Virus record (IMG/VR): IMGVR_UViG_3300044616_001173
Coordinates: 1-29,406 of that record
Source of the DNA: a virus
Strand: one strand, 5' to 3'
Length of the DNA stretch: 29,406 nt
The notes under the pieces are model-generated. The model did no database searches and was not told where the DNA came from. It worked only from the letters and a program-made list of their open reading frames with translations. Positions 1 through 8,680 of the stretch are shown here, piece by piece; position 1 is the stretch's first letter, and each line of letters starts with the position of its first letter. The translations under genes were made by a program, and so were the position numbers.

Positions 1-2375
1 ATCTGGAGTTACATACTTTGGAAATCTTCTTGATTCTACACACCTTCAAATATTTGGTTCGATTGCTGATGCACAAGCTAATATAAACGAAATTCACACT
101 ACTGGATCAACAAATCCAATTAATGTAGATATTCGGAAGGAGATCATACCAGAGACAAAGTTGACCTTTACTGTGGATCATTTGCTAACTCAAGGCGACC
201 AAGTGCAGGTTTTCACATCTGGTGGAACGCTTCCGCAGCCATTGATTGCAAATCAAAACTACTTTGTAAACATTATTGATAGTAAGTCTGTATCGATTCA
301 CACTACACAAGCTGATGCCAATGCATCTTCTACAACAAACTTTGTAAATCCGATAAAGATAACATCTGATGGAGTTGGCACGATTTCGTTAGTTAAATTA
401 ATTCCAGCATCTGCTGTAGCTGGAGACGCAAGCCAGATTACTGCACCGGGATTATCTATTCCTGCTCCAACTGGAAGCGGAGCAAACTTCACGCCAGTTG
501 TTGTTGGTAGCGTAGTTTCTGTGAATATAACAAATCAAGGGTCTGGTTATACAAATGATGAGATAGAGGTAACTTTTCCAATGCCTCCACCAAAACCTAC
601 TGGAAGCACAATTACAACAAGACAAGCAAAAGGAATTGCAATTCGCAATAGTATTTCATATCAAATTTCAGCAATTGCAATTCAAGATCCGGGATTGGGA
701 TATATTTCTACTGGCAGTCCATTTCCAGTAGAAATTTCTGCTCCACCAGAGTCCGATCCTATTAATATATCAACAATGGTTACAGATGGGCTTACTGTAA
801 CTGTTACAACATCAGGCAGTCATAATTTCAGGAATGGTGATGTTGTAACCATTTCAGGGGCATCGCCAAATGATTATAACGGAGATTATGCGGTAACACA
901 AATTAGTTCTTCAATATTTTCCTATCAACTAAATACATTAGTTGGAAATGTATTAGATGTTGCATCAGGTGGTTTAACAAGGTCTGGATCAACTGCAACT
1001 TGTACCACAACAACCAATCACGGCCTTTCTGATAATGCCACTGTTTACATTAGTGGAGCAACGCCATCTGGATATAACGGAAATAAAGTTATAAATGTTA
1101 TAGATGCTGATACATTTACATATTCAGTATCATCATCATTATCAACGCCAGCAGGAGGAACGCCAACTGTATTTACTTCTCCAGCAATACGAGATGTTCC
1201 ATCAGTATCAATTAAAGTTAAACTAAAAACAGGAACTCAAGCTACTGCAACTTGTACTGTTGAAACTTCAATTTTAGCAGGATTTACTAAAATCAGTGGA
1301 GGTTCTGGATATACTGTTGAGCCACAAGTTGAAATTGAAAATGGTGAAGGAACTGGTGCTACTGCAAAAGCAAATGTATCTGGCGGATCCGTAACCTCAT
1401 TGACAGTTGTAACTAGTGGAACTGGTTATACAAGTATTCCTACAGCAAAAATATCTCCATCAACTGGTGTTTTTGTTCAATTTTCTTCTACTGGATCAAT
1501 GCCGTCTCCATTGTTATCTGGAACAGCATATAGAGCAGAAATGCCTCTAAACTCATCAACTGGTAAATTTACTGTAAAAAATGCAGATTTTAGTAAGATT
1601 GATATTACATCTGCTCCAACTGGATCATTCTATGTAGTTCTTTCACGTGCTTTTGATGTTGCATTTACAAATAAATGGCTAGGTGATTTTACGAACTTAA
1701 CAACTCCAGAAACGATTTATTGGGGAACCGATTATTTGTTGCCTACAACTAGTCCAGCAATTGATAATGGCGCAACTCCTGCATACTTGAATATATCGTC
1801 CACATCGGTTGCTAGAGCATATACATCTTCTGCAAATGCGATTGCCGGTGGTACAACTGGTTTGATTAGCGTTGTATCATTTGGAACTGGTCAATCTTAT
1901 TACGCGAAACGATTCTCTGTTTCTCCGCTACCTTACAATAATTTAATTCAACCTTCCTCCGTGCAGTTCTTGCAGGAAAATGAAACTGTTAAATTTTCTA
2001 CAAGTGGAGTGCTGCCATCTCCATTAGTTGCAGGCACGGATTACCAAGTAAGGGTTGTGGGAGATAGTGTGAATGTGTATTCTGGTGGTGTATTGGTTCC
2101 AATTACAACCCCCGGAACTGGTCAATTGTCGCTTGATATTGAACGCACATTTAATGTTTCCCCATCTACCAGCATCATTGCTGACGCTTCTTTGTATACA
2201 ACTGGTCAGTCCGTGACTGTAAGGGCAAGTTCTGGAGATGTGCTTCCGAATGGGCTGGTTGCAGGAACTACATACTTTATTCGTCGCATCGATAATGATG
2301 AGTTTGAACTTTATGCTACCAAAGCACAATCTCAAAACCTATCTAGCACAACTGGCAGGATTTCATTTTATACAA
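1..2375 (+). repeat. Five 'LPxPLVAGTxY' protein repeats in the first gene
   Basis: Five diverged copies of a unit of about 45 codons can be aligned by eye, at about 2-130 (edge-truncated), 205-360, 1465-1620, 1985-2130 and 2205-2375. Shared features are a turn of the type G-x-L/M-P-x-P/G-L, an A/S-G-T-x-Y-x-V strand, and a closing T-G-x-(I/L)-x-(F/L) strand. The copies are divergent at DNA level, so this is an old intragenic duplication rather than a recent expansion. Confidence 0.6.
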
Positions 2376-2860
2376 GTGGATTGTCCGTGGACAGCAAGTT
2401 CTTCGTTGATGCGATTGAGGATCCAATCCTAGTTAAGAGTGTTGCTAATATTCAGAAGCCTCTAACTGATGGATTTGTGAGCTTGTACGCAATGGACTAC
2501 GGACGCAGCAATGATTTGACATTGATTGGTCAGTACCACCCCACAGAGGTTAACCCGCAATATCGTCGTATTCGTATTGGTAAACCATGCGCGTGGGCAA
2601 GAATTGCGTACAGGGTAAAGCCTCCAGTCATTACAAGCAAATACGATTACATTCCGATTGAACATACACGTGCAATAATTACTGGAGTTCATGCCTGCGA
2701 CTTGGAAGATAAGGACTTTGCTGAACAGGCACTGCGTTATTGGGGATTTGCATTTGCATACCTAAAGAATCAGCAAGAACATCAAGATGGTCATGCATTC
2801 ATTCCACCACAAGTGAATGGTTTGACTTATGGTGATGAAACTGATCCGGTTATGTTCTAG
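2..2860 (+). CDS. Repeat-rich phage tail/fibre-type structural protein (5' partial)
   Basis: The reading frame is open from the left edge, and the 53 codons before the first candidate start (TTG at 161) continue a repeat seen later in the protein, so the gene begins outside the window; 952 residues are visible. Three repeat classes are interleaved. One is a 'G-x-LP-x-PL-(V/I)-A-G-T-x-Y-x-(V/I)' unit, as in SGVLPSPLVAGTDY. One is an 'HN/HG...G(D/N)xVxISGAxPxxYNG' unit, present twice (about 820-960 and 1015-1135). One is a 'G-(S/T)-GYT' unit (about 535, 1300 and 1410, with a divergent copy near 690). Such beta-rich repeats are common in phage tail, fibre and neck proteins. The last 130 residues are non-repetitive and may dock to the particle. 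There is no catalytic motif. A virion role is inferred from the repeats and the downstream neighbours; the exact structure it belongs to is unknown. Confidence 0.75.
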   Translation, partial: SGVTYFGNLLDSTHLQIFGSIADAQANINEIHTTGSTNPINVDIRKEIIPETKLTFTVDHLLTQGDQVQVFTSGGTLPQPLIANQNYFVNIIDSKSVSIHTTQADANASSTTNFVNPIKITSDGVGTISLVKLIPASAVAGDASQITAPGLSIPAPTGSGANFTPVVVGSVVSVNITNQGSGYTNDEIEVTFPMPPPKPTGSTITTRQAKGIAIRNSISYQISAIAIQDPGLGYISTGSPFPVEISAPPESDPINISTMVTDGLTVTVTTSGSHNFRNGDVVTISGASPNDYNGDYAVTQISSSIFSYQLNTLVGNVLDVASGGLTRSGSTATCTTTTNHGLSDNATVYISGATPSGYNGNKVINVIDADTFTYSVSSSLSTPAGGTPTVFTSPAIRDVPSVSIKVKLKTGTQATATCTVETSILAGFTKISGGSGYTVEPQVEIENGEGTGATAKANVSGGSVTSLTVVTSGTGYTSIPTAKISPSTGVFVQFSSTGSMPSPLLSGTAYRAEMPLNSSTGKFTVKNADFSKIDITSAPTGSFYVVLSRAFDVAFTNKWLGDFTNLTTPETIYWGTDYLLPTTSPAIDNGATPAYLNISSTSVARAYTSSANAIAGGTTGLISVVSFGTGQSYYAKRFSVSPLPYNNLIQPSSVQFLQENETVKFSTSGVLPSPLVAGTDYQVRVVGDSVNVYSGGVLVPITTPGTGQLSLDIERTFNVSPSTSIIADASLYTTGQSVTVRASSGDVLPNGLVAGTTYFIRRIDNDEFELYATKAQSQNLSSTTGRISFYTSGLSVDSKFFVDAIEDPILVKSVANIQKPLTDGFVSLYAMDYGRSNDLTLIGQYHPTEVNPQYRRIRIGKPCAWARIAYRVKPPVITSKYDYIPIEHTRAIITGVHACDLEDKDFAEQALRYWGFAFAYLKNQQEHQDGHAFIPPQVNGLTYGDETDPVMF

Positions 2861-2862
2861 TA

Positions 2863-5001
2863 ATGAAAAGTGAAAACATAACTTCTGGAAGACTTAAAAA
2901 AGTATCCACGGGATGGGTGCAGGGAGTTAATTCTGTCAGGAATCCTTGGAACTTACCCGAAAATCAATTTAAGTGGGGCGTAAATGTTACAGTCCGAGGT
3001 GGCATTGTTCAGACAAGGCCGGGACATAAAATGTTACTTTCACTTCCCGCTGGCAATTTTCAAGGTGGAGTGTTGTTTTCTTCTAACAAGCAAAAAGAAG
3101 CTGCTATAACTCAAGATAAAGATGGAGTTATTACAACAACTCCAGCAAAAATATTCGACGTAGACGGCAATGGTGTTATTGCAAGCGAATTGTCTTACAT
3201 GGTTTTTGCAGTAAACGGGAAAGTATATTATTCACCATTTCCTCTTACTCAACCGAGCAACTGGGAAGATTATCGACTTAAAAATATTTCGATGAGTCCA
3301 GATGTAGATCAGTTCGTCTTTGCATTGGCAACTCGATCCGCAAATTTAACAACTGGAACTGATGAATTTGCCACTCCAGCACATAGGATTGTGATGATCC
3401 AAGATGGCATTTCTTATCCTGCATATTGGGATGGTTCTGACAAAAACGGGACTCAACTATCTACAATTCCTGTAGGATATTGGATGGCATTTTCTGGAAA
3501 CAGAATGTGGATAGCAGATAAAAACATCGTCCTTGCTTCAGACTTGGGTGATCCAACATCATTTCAAGAACGCACAACAGGAACTTCGCGTGGGGATTTT
3601 AGCTTTTCTCGTCCCATTACTGCGATGGCGAGTTATGTTGGTCAAGACACTTCGACCCGATTAATTGTATTTACTGATAGGTCTACATTCCAGCTGAAAT
3701 CAGGCGTCCTTGATCGAGATCAATGGGTAACTACTGAAAACTTTCAATCCACGCTTTATCCTACTGTGGGATGCATTGCAGGAAAATCAATCGCTTTCCA
3801 AGCTGGTCAAATGTGGTGGTACGCGCAAGGAGGCTTGATGACGGGAGACATTGCTGCCACAGCATACCTGTCCTCGCAAGTCTTGTACAAAGACATTGAA
3901 ATGGCTAGGGCAAAGCGATTGATGGCGGCAGATCCAACCAAGATTTGCGCGACTGGATTTGAAAACTATTTGCTTTATTCAATCCCCTATCTTCAGACCT
4001 TAAACTCTGATACGATGGTGCTAGACTATGCAACGGCATCAGAATGGAGCAGTGGAGAAAACAGGTTTCCAGCATGGGCAGGAGTGTGGACAGGTACTCG
4101 TCCTGTAGAATGGACTACTGGAGTTATTGATGGGCAGTCGAGGTGCTTTCACTTTAGTGTCGATTACGCAGCAACAAACGATGGGTCATTCAACCATCTT
4201 TGGGAGTCATTCCAACCAGAACGAGTTGATTCTTATCTTCAAATTAATCCAGATAAAACTACGACTACACTCTACAATCGGATTTATTCGCAGTTTGAAA
4301 CTCCATTGCTTGGCGATGAGATGGACTTGAAAAAGTTTGTATATGCCGAAATCGAATCGACACAGATTGGCGGCACAGTTGACCTAAAAGTGTCCTACAA
4401 GGGCAGCAAGGGTTCATATAACCCAATCCTAGAGAAGCGCATCTTGGCGGTTACTGCTGACTACCAATGGGAGAATACACCATACGAAGCAGAAATTAAG
4501 AATTTAGGTTTTTTGAATTCCCAATACCGAAGGCTTACTACTGAATCCGCTCAACGCAACTCGCTTGTTTCAACTTGCGAATCCTATCTCACCGACGATG
4601 TAGACAAGGCGTTTTCACTTTTAATTGAATGGTGTGGCGAATTCGGTGTGGAGATTGTGCGACTTTTCATGGATCCTTGGCAGGAAAAATCCACTGGTGT
4701 ACCTCAAGGAGACGAGACGCAATCGTGCGTTGTTGCACAAACTGGTGAAACTTTGTCTATTGATTTGCTTCCGAATCCATATGAACAACAATCGGCAAAT
4801 GACAATTCATATAGCGCAAAAGTGTGGAAAACTGTGACTTTGACTTGTGACGAAAATCCATCAAAATCAATTTCCGCTACTGCATCTGCTACATTTTTGT
4901 CGTACATTAGTTTTGAACACGCTCAAGAAGAAGCTGGAATCCTTGCACTTCAATCAGCAACTGCCGCTGCACAACAATTCAAGGCACAGAATCCCTGCTA
5001 A
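2863..5001 (+). CDS. Head-tail / packaged-DNA-stabilisation-type structural protein
   Basis: 712 residues, starting two bases after the previous stop with no visible Shine-Dalgarno. The N-terminus has the hallmark of the P22 gp10-like tail-accessory class: an 'NPWNLP...KWGVNVTVRGG...QTRPG' segment at about residues 28-55, followed by repeated beta strands. A 'GNRMWIADKNIVLASDLGDP' segment near residue 212 resembles the 'GxRxxxADGNRVxxSDxGxP' turn of these beta-propeller-like proteins. No enzyme motif is visible. The last 90 residues are Gln/Ala-rich and may be a separate helical tail. Its place between the repeat-rich tail protein and the internal-virion block fits a neck or tail-hub role. 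The assignment is by pattern, so family-level confidence is moderate; a virion role is fairly likely. Confidence 0.65.
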   Translation: MKSENITSGRLKKVSTGWVQGVNSVRNPWNLPENQFKWGVNVTVRGGIVQTRPGHKMLLSLPAGNFQGGVLFSSNKQKEAAITQDKDGVITTTPAKIFDVDGNGVIASELSYMVFAVNGKVYYSPFPLTQPSNWEDYRLKNISMSPDVDQFVFALATRSANLTTGTDEFATPAHRIVMIQDGISYPAYWDGSDKNGTQLSTIPVGYWMAFSGNRMWIADKNIVLASDLGDPTSFQERTTGTSRGDFSFSRPITAMASYVGQDTSTRLIVFTDRSTFQLKSGVLDRDQWVTTENFQSTLYPTVGCIAGKSIAFQAGQMWWYAQGGLMTGDIAATAYLSSQVLYKDIEMARAKRLMAADPTKICATGFENYLLYSIPYLQTLNSDTMVLDYATASEWSSGENRFPAWAGVWTGTRPVEWTTGVIDGQSRCFHFSVDYAATNDGSFNHLWESFQPERVDSYLQINPDKTTTTLYNRIYSQFETPLLGDEMDLKKFVYAEIESTQIGGTVDLKVSYKGSKGSYNPILEKRILAVTADYQWENTPYEAEIKNLGFLNSQYRRLTTESAQRNSLVSTCESYLTDDVDKAFSLLIEWCGEFGVEIVRLFMDPWQEKSTGVPQGDETQSCVVAQTGETLSIDLLPNPYEQQSANDNSYSAKVWKTVTLTCDENPSKSISATASATFLSYISFEHAQEEAGILALQSATAAAQQFKAQNPC

Positions 5002-5003
5002 TT

Positions 5004-5258
5004 ATGCCGTCAATTATTACAGCAACAAAAGAGGTCACAAACTTTCCCAATAGGTTTATTTCGCCTTTTGGAGACGATCCTATTGTTCCAATCTACTCGT
5101 CAATTCCATTTACAACTGGTCAAAATAATTGCTTGCCTTGCGCGATTTGTGGTAGTAATTCTACCCGAAGCAATATTCTGAAAGCGCAAGCTGAAAAATT
5201 TGCCAACTATACACAAACAATAGCCAATCCAGACGAAATTTTGGTTGGCTTTAATTAA
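5004..5258 (+). CDS. Small Cys-cluster hypothetical protein
   Basis: 84 residues, starting two bases after the previous stop. I do not recognise the family. The middle holds a compact cysteine cluster, CLPCAICG (Cys43, Cys46, Cys49), which could bind a metal, although three cysteines alone are not a full zinc site. The N-terminal half is rich in Pro, Phe and Ile. The C-terminus (KAQAEKFANYTQTIANPDE) looks helical. Close spacing on both sides puts it in the virion-gene transcription unit. It could be a minor structural or assembly protein. Confidence 0.6.
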   Translation: MPSIITATKEVTNFPNRFISPFGDDPIVPIYSSIPFTTGQNNCLPCAICGSNSTRSNILKAQAEKFANYTQTIANPDEILVGFN

Positions 5259-5263
5259 TAAAT

Positions 5264-5644
5264 ATGAGGCCCAAAATTGAATATAAACTTCTTCATGCAG
5301 GGACTAACGAGTTCTTGGAACTTGTTGATTTTGCAGAAGAGTTTGATCACAAAATCATAGAGCATCCTAATATTAATGTTTATGCTCATTATCGAAATGG
5401 CCAGCTATTTGGATATTCTGACCATGTGTATATCCCAACAGTATATCCAGCATTTCATCCTAAATATACAAAACCTCAAGATGTTATACAAGTAATGAGT
5501 GATTGGAGGGCGCATTGTCAATTCATAAACTCACCGGGTTTCATTGGCGTTCCATTAGCAGATGAAAGACCTAATTTTACAAACGAAATAATCAAAAAAT
5601 TAGGGTTGACTCCTCTTAAAAGAGAAGTCTACTCTTTAACTTAA
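5264..5644 (+). CDS. Hypothetical protein, faintly acetyltransferase-like
   Basis: 126 residues, preceded by the A/T-rich leader TTAATAAAT and five bases after the previous stop. The layout loosely resembles a small GNAT fold: 'NGQLFGYSDH' near residues 45-54 could be the central strand pair, and the end 'NEIIKKLGLTPLKREVYSL' resembles the 'LGFxxxxxxY' ending of GNAT enzymes. The acetyl-CoA loop (R/Q-x-x-G-x-G/A) is not visible, so the enzyme call is weak. GNAT-like proteins do occur among phage structural genes. It could equally be an unrelated virion assembly protein. Confidence 0.55.
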   Translation: MRPKIEYKLLHAGTNEFLELVDFAEEFDHKIIEHPNINVYAHYRNGQLFGYSDHVYIPTVYPAFHPKYTKPQDVIQVMSDWRAHCQFINSPGFIGVPLADERPNFTNEIIKKLGLTPLKREVYSLT

Positions 5645-5652
5645 TTAAACTT

Positions 5653-6468
5653 ATGGGCGGCCAAACATATACTCCTCAAATTCAAAAACCTCGTCCTGAA
5701 CTTAACATGATGATGGCAGCAGAAGCTAATAAAGGAATGTATGAAGGCATTGCTTCTCAAGCTAGGTTCTTGGAATTGGCTACACAATTAAAGCCAATCT
5801 ACCAAGAATTTAATCCTAGTGAAGTGTCTCGTCAGGCTTTTGAACTAGGCATTGAAAACGCAAATCGTGCAAGGCAATTTGAAGAGTCTGTGGATCCAGC
5901 CGCTGCAAGGATGCGAGCAGGAGTTAGCGAGACTGTTGAAAAGTTGACATCTCCTGAATCTTGGCAACAAAAGTTAGGTCAATGGGCAAAAACAAAGGGT
6001 CTTGCTCAAATGATGGGGACTGGAATAGATATGGGATCAACCATTGGCAGGTCTGCTATGTTTGATCAAGCTACCGCACAAGGTCGGCAGATTGCTTTGG
6101 AGGATTTGGCATTGCGTCAAAAATATCTGGATGCAACGCAAAACCAAGGCGGCATCGACCCCGGAGCATTGGTTGCTGGTCAACAGGCTGCAAAAGCTCA
6201 AAATTTGCAAGGCTTGCAAGATTGGCAGCGTGGAGTTCTATCTGGAGCGCAAGGTCTAGGTCAGACTGCGCAGGACGCAATTAATCGATCAATGGGCAAT
6301 ATCCAATCTGCACATTCCGCAAATGTTGCTGATACTCAAAATTACAATAACATGATGAATCAAATCATGGCCCAAAATGCTCAAGGGAAAAATGCCGCAA
6401 CCGGATCTTGGATTAGTGCTGGTGGCGCGGTTGGTGGAGCCGCTCTTGGTGCTGCAATTATTATTTAA
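5653..6468 (+). CDS. Internal virion / ejection-type protein
   Basis: 271 residues, mostly helical and rich in Ala, Gln, Asn and Met. It ends in a Gly/Ala-rich hydrophobic stretch (GSWISAGGAVGGAALGAAII, from residue 251) that could insert into a membrane. This composition and a C-terminal hydrophobic tail recall T7 gp14-like and P22 ejection proteins, which leave the capsid with the DNA and help form a channel. Similarity to a specific family cannot be shown from the sequence alone. The start follows an A/T-rich leader (TTAATTAAACTT). Its stop overlaps the next start by one base (TAATG), so it is probably translationally coupled to the PP-loop enzyme gene. Confidence 0.65.
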   Translation: MGGQTYTPQIQKPRPELNMMMAAEANKGMYEGIASQARFLELATQLKPIYQEFNPSEVSRQAFELGIENANRARQFEESVDPAAARMRAGVSETVEKLTSPESWQQKLGQWAKTKGLAQMMGTGIDMGSTIGRSAMFDQATAQGRQIALEDLALRQKYLDATQNQGGIDPGALVAGQQAAKAQNLQGLQDWQRGVLSGAQGLGQTAQDAINRSMGNIQSAHSANVADTQNYNNMMNQIMAQNAQGKNAATGSWISAGGAVGGAALGAAIII

Positions 6469-7307
6469 TGAAAAACCTAATACATAAAACAATCGATAAA
6501 GCAGTTCGTTGGAATAAACAATGGCCCAATGCGGTTATTTTTTGGTCTGGTGGAAAGGATTCAACTGTCCTTCTACACTTGCTGAAATTTAAATGCGGAA
6601 TTGACCTTCCGGTAGTTCAATTTAGGCAACCTAAATTTCGTGAAAGGTATGCATATTCTGATAAGTTAATTAAGGATTGGCAACTCACAATGTATGAGTA
6701 TCCAGCATTCAAACATACCCTAGCAGATGGCCCTGATGTGGAGAATGGAGAGGTTCGATTTGATCTTCTTCATTATTTTCAATGGGGTCAAAATTCCGTG
6801 GTATTGTCTCTTGGAACAGAACGTCCAAAGGAAAACGAGCCATTTATGTGTGGCGTTGATGACTTTCTAATGCGACCAACTGGAACATTTAACTTCCCGT
6901 GGAATGCAGTTTGGATTGGAACTAAATTTACAGATACCGACTTGATTAAAGGTCACGTTCCATTAGCGCAGGATATTCGTCATGTTGATGGGAATCCAGC
7001 TTCACTTTATCTTCTAAAAGATTGGAATGATGATAATGTATACGAGTACCTTGAGACAAACAATGTCCAGCCAGATCCAACTCGATATGTAAAAGGCAAG
7101 AACGGATGGATGAATAATCCAGATAAATCACTTAATGCTGACTTTTATCCTGTTTGTTTAAATTGCGTGGATCGTCACCAAGGGCCGCACGTTGATTGCC
7201 CAAAGTTAAAAGCAAAGATTACAAACATATCGCATCTAGCTCCTTATGAAGATATCGTAATCCCTGATTTGGGGTTTAAACCAGTAAATTGGAACAACGG
7301 AGAATAA
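6468..7307 (+). CDS. PP-loop ATP pyrophosphatase, PAPS-reductase-like
   Basis: 279 residues. The ATP-pyrophosphatase P-loop SGGKDS is at residues 27-32, preceded by the strand 'NAVIFW'. This is the signature of the PAPS reductase / adenylyl-transferring superfamily, which also holds CysD, DndC and tRNA-thiolating enzymes. A C-terminal cluster (Cys230, Cys233, Cys244 in 'PVCLNC...HVDCPK'), with Cys128 further upstream, could hold a metal or Fe-S centre. Known members act in sulfate activation or reduction, DNA phosphorothioation or RNA thiolation; which applies here cannot be decided. It lies between internal-virion-type genes and overlaps the upstream stop by one base, which is odd for a metabolic enzyme. 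The YkgJ-type cysteine protein one gene downstream may be a partner. Confidence 0.85.
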   Translation: MKNLIHKTIDKAVRWNKQWPNAVIFWSGGKDSTVLLHLLKFKCGIDLPVVQFRQPKFRERYAYSDKLIKDWQLTMYEYPAFKHTLADGPDVENGEVRFDLLHYFQWGQNSVVLSLGTERPKENEPFMCGVDDFLMRPTGTFNFPWNAVWIGTKFTDTDLIKGHVPLAQDIRHVDGNPASLYLLKDWNDDNVYEYLETNNVQPDPTRYVKGKNGWMNNPDKSLNADFYPVCLNCVDRHQGPHVDCPKLKAKITNISHLAPYEDIVIPDLGFKPVNWNNGE

Positions 7308-7311
7308 TATT

Positions 7312-7809
7312 ATGGGAGGATCAAACGCAACAGCAGGAGCAACGCAAGTTCCCAACAGTCAATTTGGAGGAATTGTTGGAAGTGCATCAAACGCACTTGG
7401 AAGAACTGGAGATACGATGCAAAATTTCTTCTCTGGACAACTCGGAACAGGCGCACAAGCTCGTCCAGATTTCAAGCCAAATACAACTTCTCCCGAACAA
7501 AAGCAACAACAAAACCAATACATGAAAGACTTGCTTGGTGGCGTAATGGGCAAGGTTGGGCAAGCTGCTTCTCCATATGAGCGTGCGGCAAAATCTCAAT
7601 CTGATTCCGCTTCAGCTTGGTCTGCAATGCAACGAAATAGTGGAGATGGAAGTGGAAGTTTGAACTTTTCTTCAATGGGGGCATATAATGCTCCAGAAAC
7701 TGGTGAAGAAAAAGTCTCGCAGGGTTGGGCGGATGCATTTAAATCCATTGGAACCTCTGTAATTGGTGCTTATGCAAATAAATTTGGCGGTGCAAATAAA
7801 ATAGGATAA
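7312..7809 (+). CDS. Gly/Ala/Ser/Gln-rich internal virion-type protein
   Basis: 165 residues of low complexity (Gly, Ala, Ser, Gln, Asn) with no recognisable domain. A GGAG sequence lies about ten bases before the ATG, making this one of the few genes here with a plausible ribosome binding site. The middle (SPEQKQQQNQYMKDLLGGVM) and the end (WADAFKSIGTSVIGAYANKF) look like amphipathic helices. The style matches small scaffold- or internal-virion-type proteins of podoviruses. The stop overlaps the next start by one base (TAATG). The virion role is inferred from context only. Confidence 0.6.
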   Translation: MGGSNATAGATQVPNSQFGGIVGSASNALGRTGDTMQNFFSGQLGTGAQARPDFKPNTTSPEQKQQQNQYMKDLLGGVMGKVGQAASPYERAAKSQSDSASAWSAMQRNSGDGSGSLNFSSMGAYNAPETGEEKVSQGWADAFKSIGTSVIGAYANKFGGANKIG

Positions 7810-8093
7810 TGGATGATGAATACGACTGCGAAAAATGCGGTGCTTGTTGTTGTTTCAAATGGTCTTGGCCTGTATTGCGAAGAGATCGATCTGATGCGAC
7901 TAGTATCCCGCAAGAAATGCAAAGGCAAGACTACCCGTTAATGAAGACTATTGACTCCAGATGCATTGCTTTAGATGGAAAAGTTGGAGAAAAAGTATGT
8001 TGCATGGTATATCCTAGTAGACCAAATTCTTGCAGGAAATTCCAACCGGGATCAGAGCTTTGTAAAGAAGCTAGAAAGAAATTGACAATTTGA
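7809..8093 (+). CDS. YkgJ-type cysteine-cluster (metal/Fe-S) protein
   Basis: 94 residues with ten cysteines. The N-terminal CEKCGACCC (Cys7, 10, 13, 14, 15) is followed by 'RCIALDG' (Cys52), 'CCMVYPSRPNSCRKF' (Cys64, 65, 75) and 'GSELCKEAR' (Cys85). This is the layout of the YkgJ family (C-x2-C-x2-CC ... C-x-L ... C-x-(I/V)-Y-x-x-RP-x-x-CR-x-(F/Y) ... C), predicted zinc- or iron-chelating proteins of unknown biochemical role. The start overlaps the preceding stop by one base. It lies one gene away from the PAPS-reductase-like gene, which suggests linked Fe-S, sulfur or metal chemistry, but that is inference. Confidence 0.8.
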   Translation: MDDEYDCEKCGACCCFKWSWPVLRRDRSDATSIPQEMQRQDYPLMKTIDSRCIALDGKVGEKVCCMVYPSRPNSCRKFQPGSELCKEARKKLTI

Positions 8094-8144
8094 AATATTA
8101 AATGTATTTCACTAACCAACAACCTAACAATTAACATTAAAATC

Positions 8145-8150
8145 AAGGAG
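8145..8150 (+). promoter_or_regulatory. Strong Shine-Dalgarno for the gene at 8158
   Basis: AAGGAG lies seven bases before the ATG at 8158. It is the clearest Shine-Dalgarno in the window and follows a 51-base A/C-rich untranslated stretch (8094-8144). Most other starts here lack one, so this gene may be translated at a much higher rate than its neighbours. Confidence 0.7.
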
Positions 8151-8157
8151 TAATATT

Positions 8158-8676
8158 ATGGGCGGAGGATCAATGCCTACACCACCACCACCACCAGACA
8201 ACACCCCAATTCTGTTGGAGCAAATGCGTCAAAATAAAGAGGAGGCTGCTCGCGCACGCCGCGAAACCGATCTCTCGCAACGCAACCTAATGATTGAAGC
8301 GCAAAACCAGCAGGCATCCGCGCTTGCGCGTGAAGCTACACAGAGGGCGCAACAAAGCATTAGCGGAATGAATGCTTTGAAAGCGGCAGAAGACGCTGTT
8401 GCGCGTCAGCGAGGCTCGATTGCGGCGCAAGGCGCAGGAGCGGCGGCGACTGGAGGTGGCTATGATGTTAACGCTGCGCGTCAAGGCGCACTGGCTAACC
8501 TTGGGGCGGCATCTGGAACTCTTCCATCGACTGGTGCGAATATTCCAAACCCAACGATGGTTAATCCAGCAATGACAACCGCTGGCATGGCTAATCAGGG
8601 AACAGGTGGAACGACCCAACGCACCAACCAATTTGCAGTTCCTTCCGCAACCGGACTAACATTCGGCGGGGTGTAA
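8158..8676 (+). CDS. Ala/Gln-rich coiled-coil internal virion-type protein
   Basis: 172 residues. A Pro-rich start (PTPPPPPDNTP) is followed by a long charged helix from about residue 20 to 90 (QNKEEAARARRETDLSQRN and onward) with Ala/Gln heptad-like spacing, then a Gly/Ala/Thr-rich flexible tail. No enzymatic motif is seen. Its strong Shine-Dalgarno suggests an abundant product, which fits a virion or scaffold component. The codons are more GC-rich than in neighbouring genes. The function is not recognised beyond this. Confidence 0.6.
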   Translation: MGGGSMPTPPPPPDNTPILLEQMRQNKEEAARARRETDLSQRNLMIEAQNQQASALAREATQRAQQSISGMNALKAAEDAVARQRGSIAAQGAGAAATGGGYDVNAARQGALANLGAASGTLPSTGANIPNPTMVNPAMTTAGMANQGTGGTTQRTNQFAVPSATGLTFGGV

Positions 8677-8680
8677 CCTT

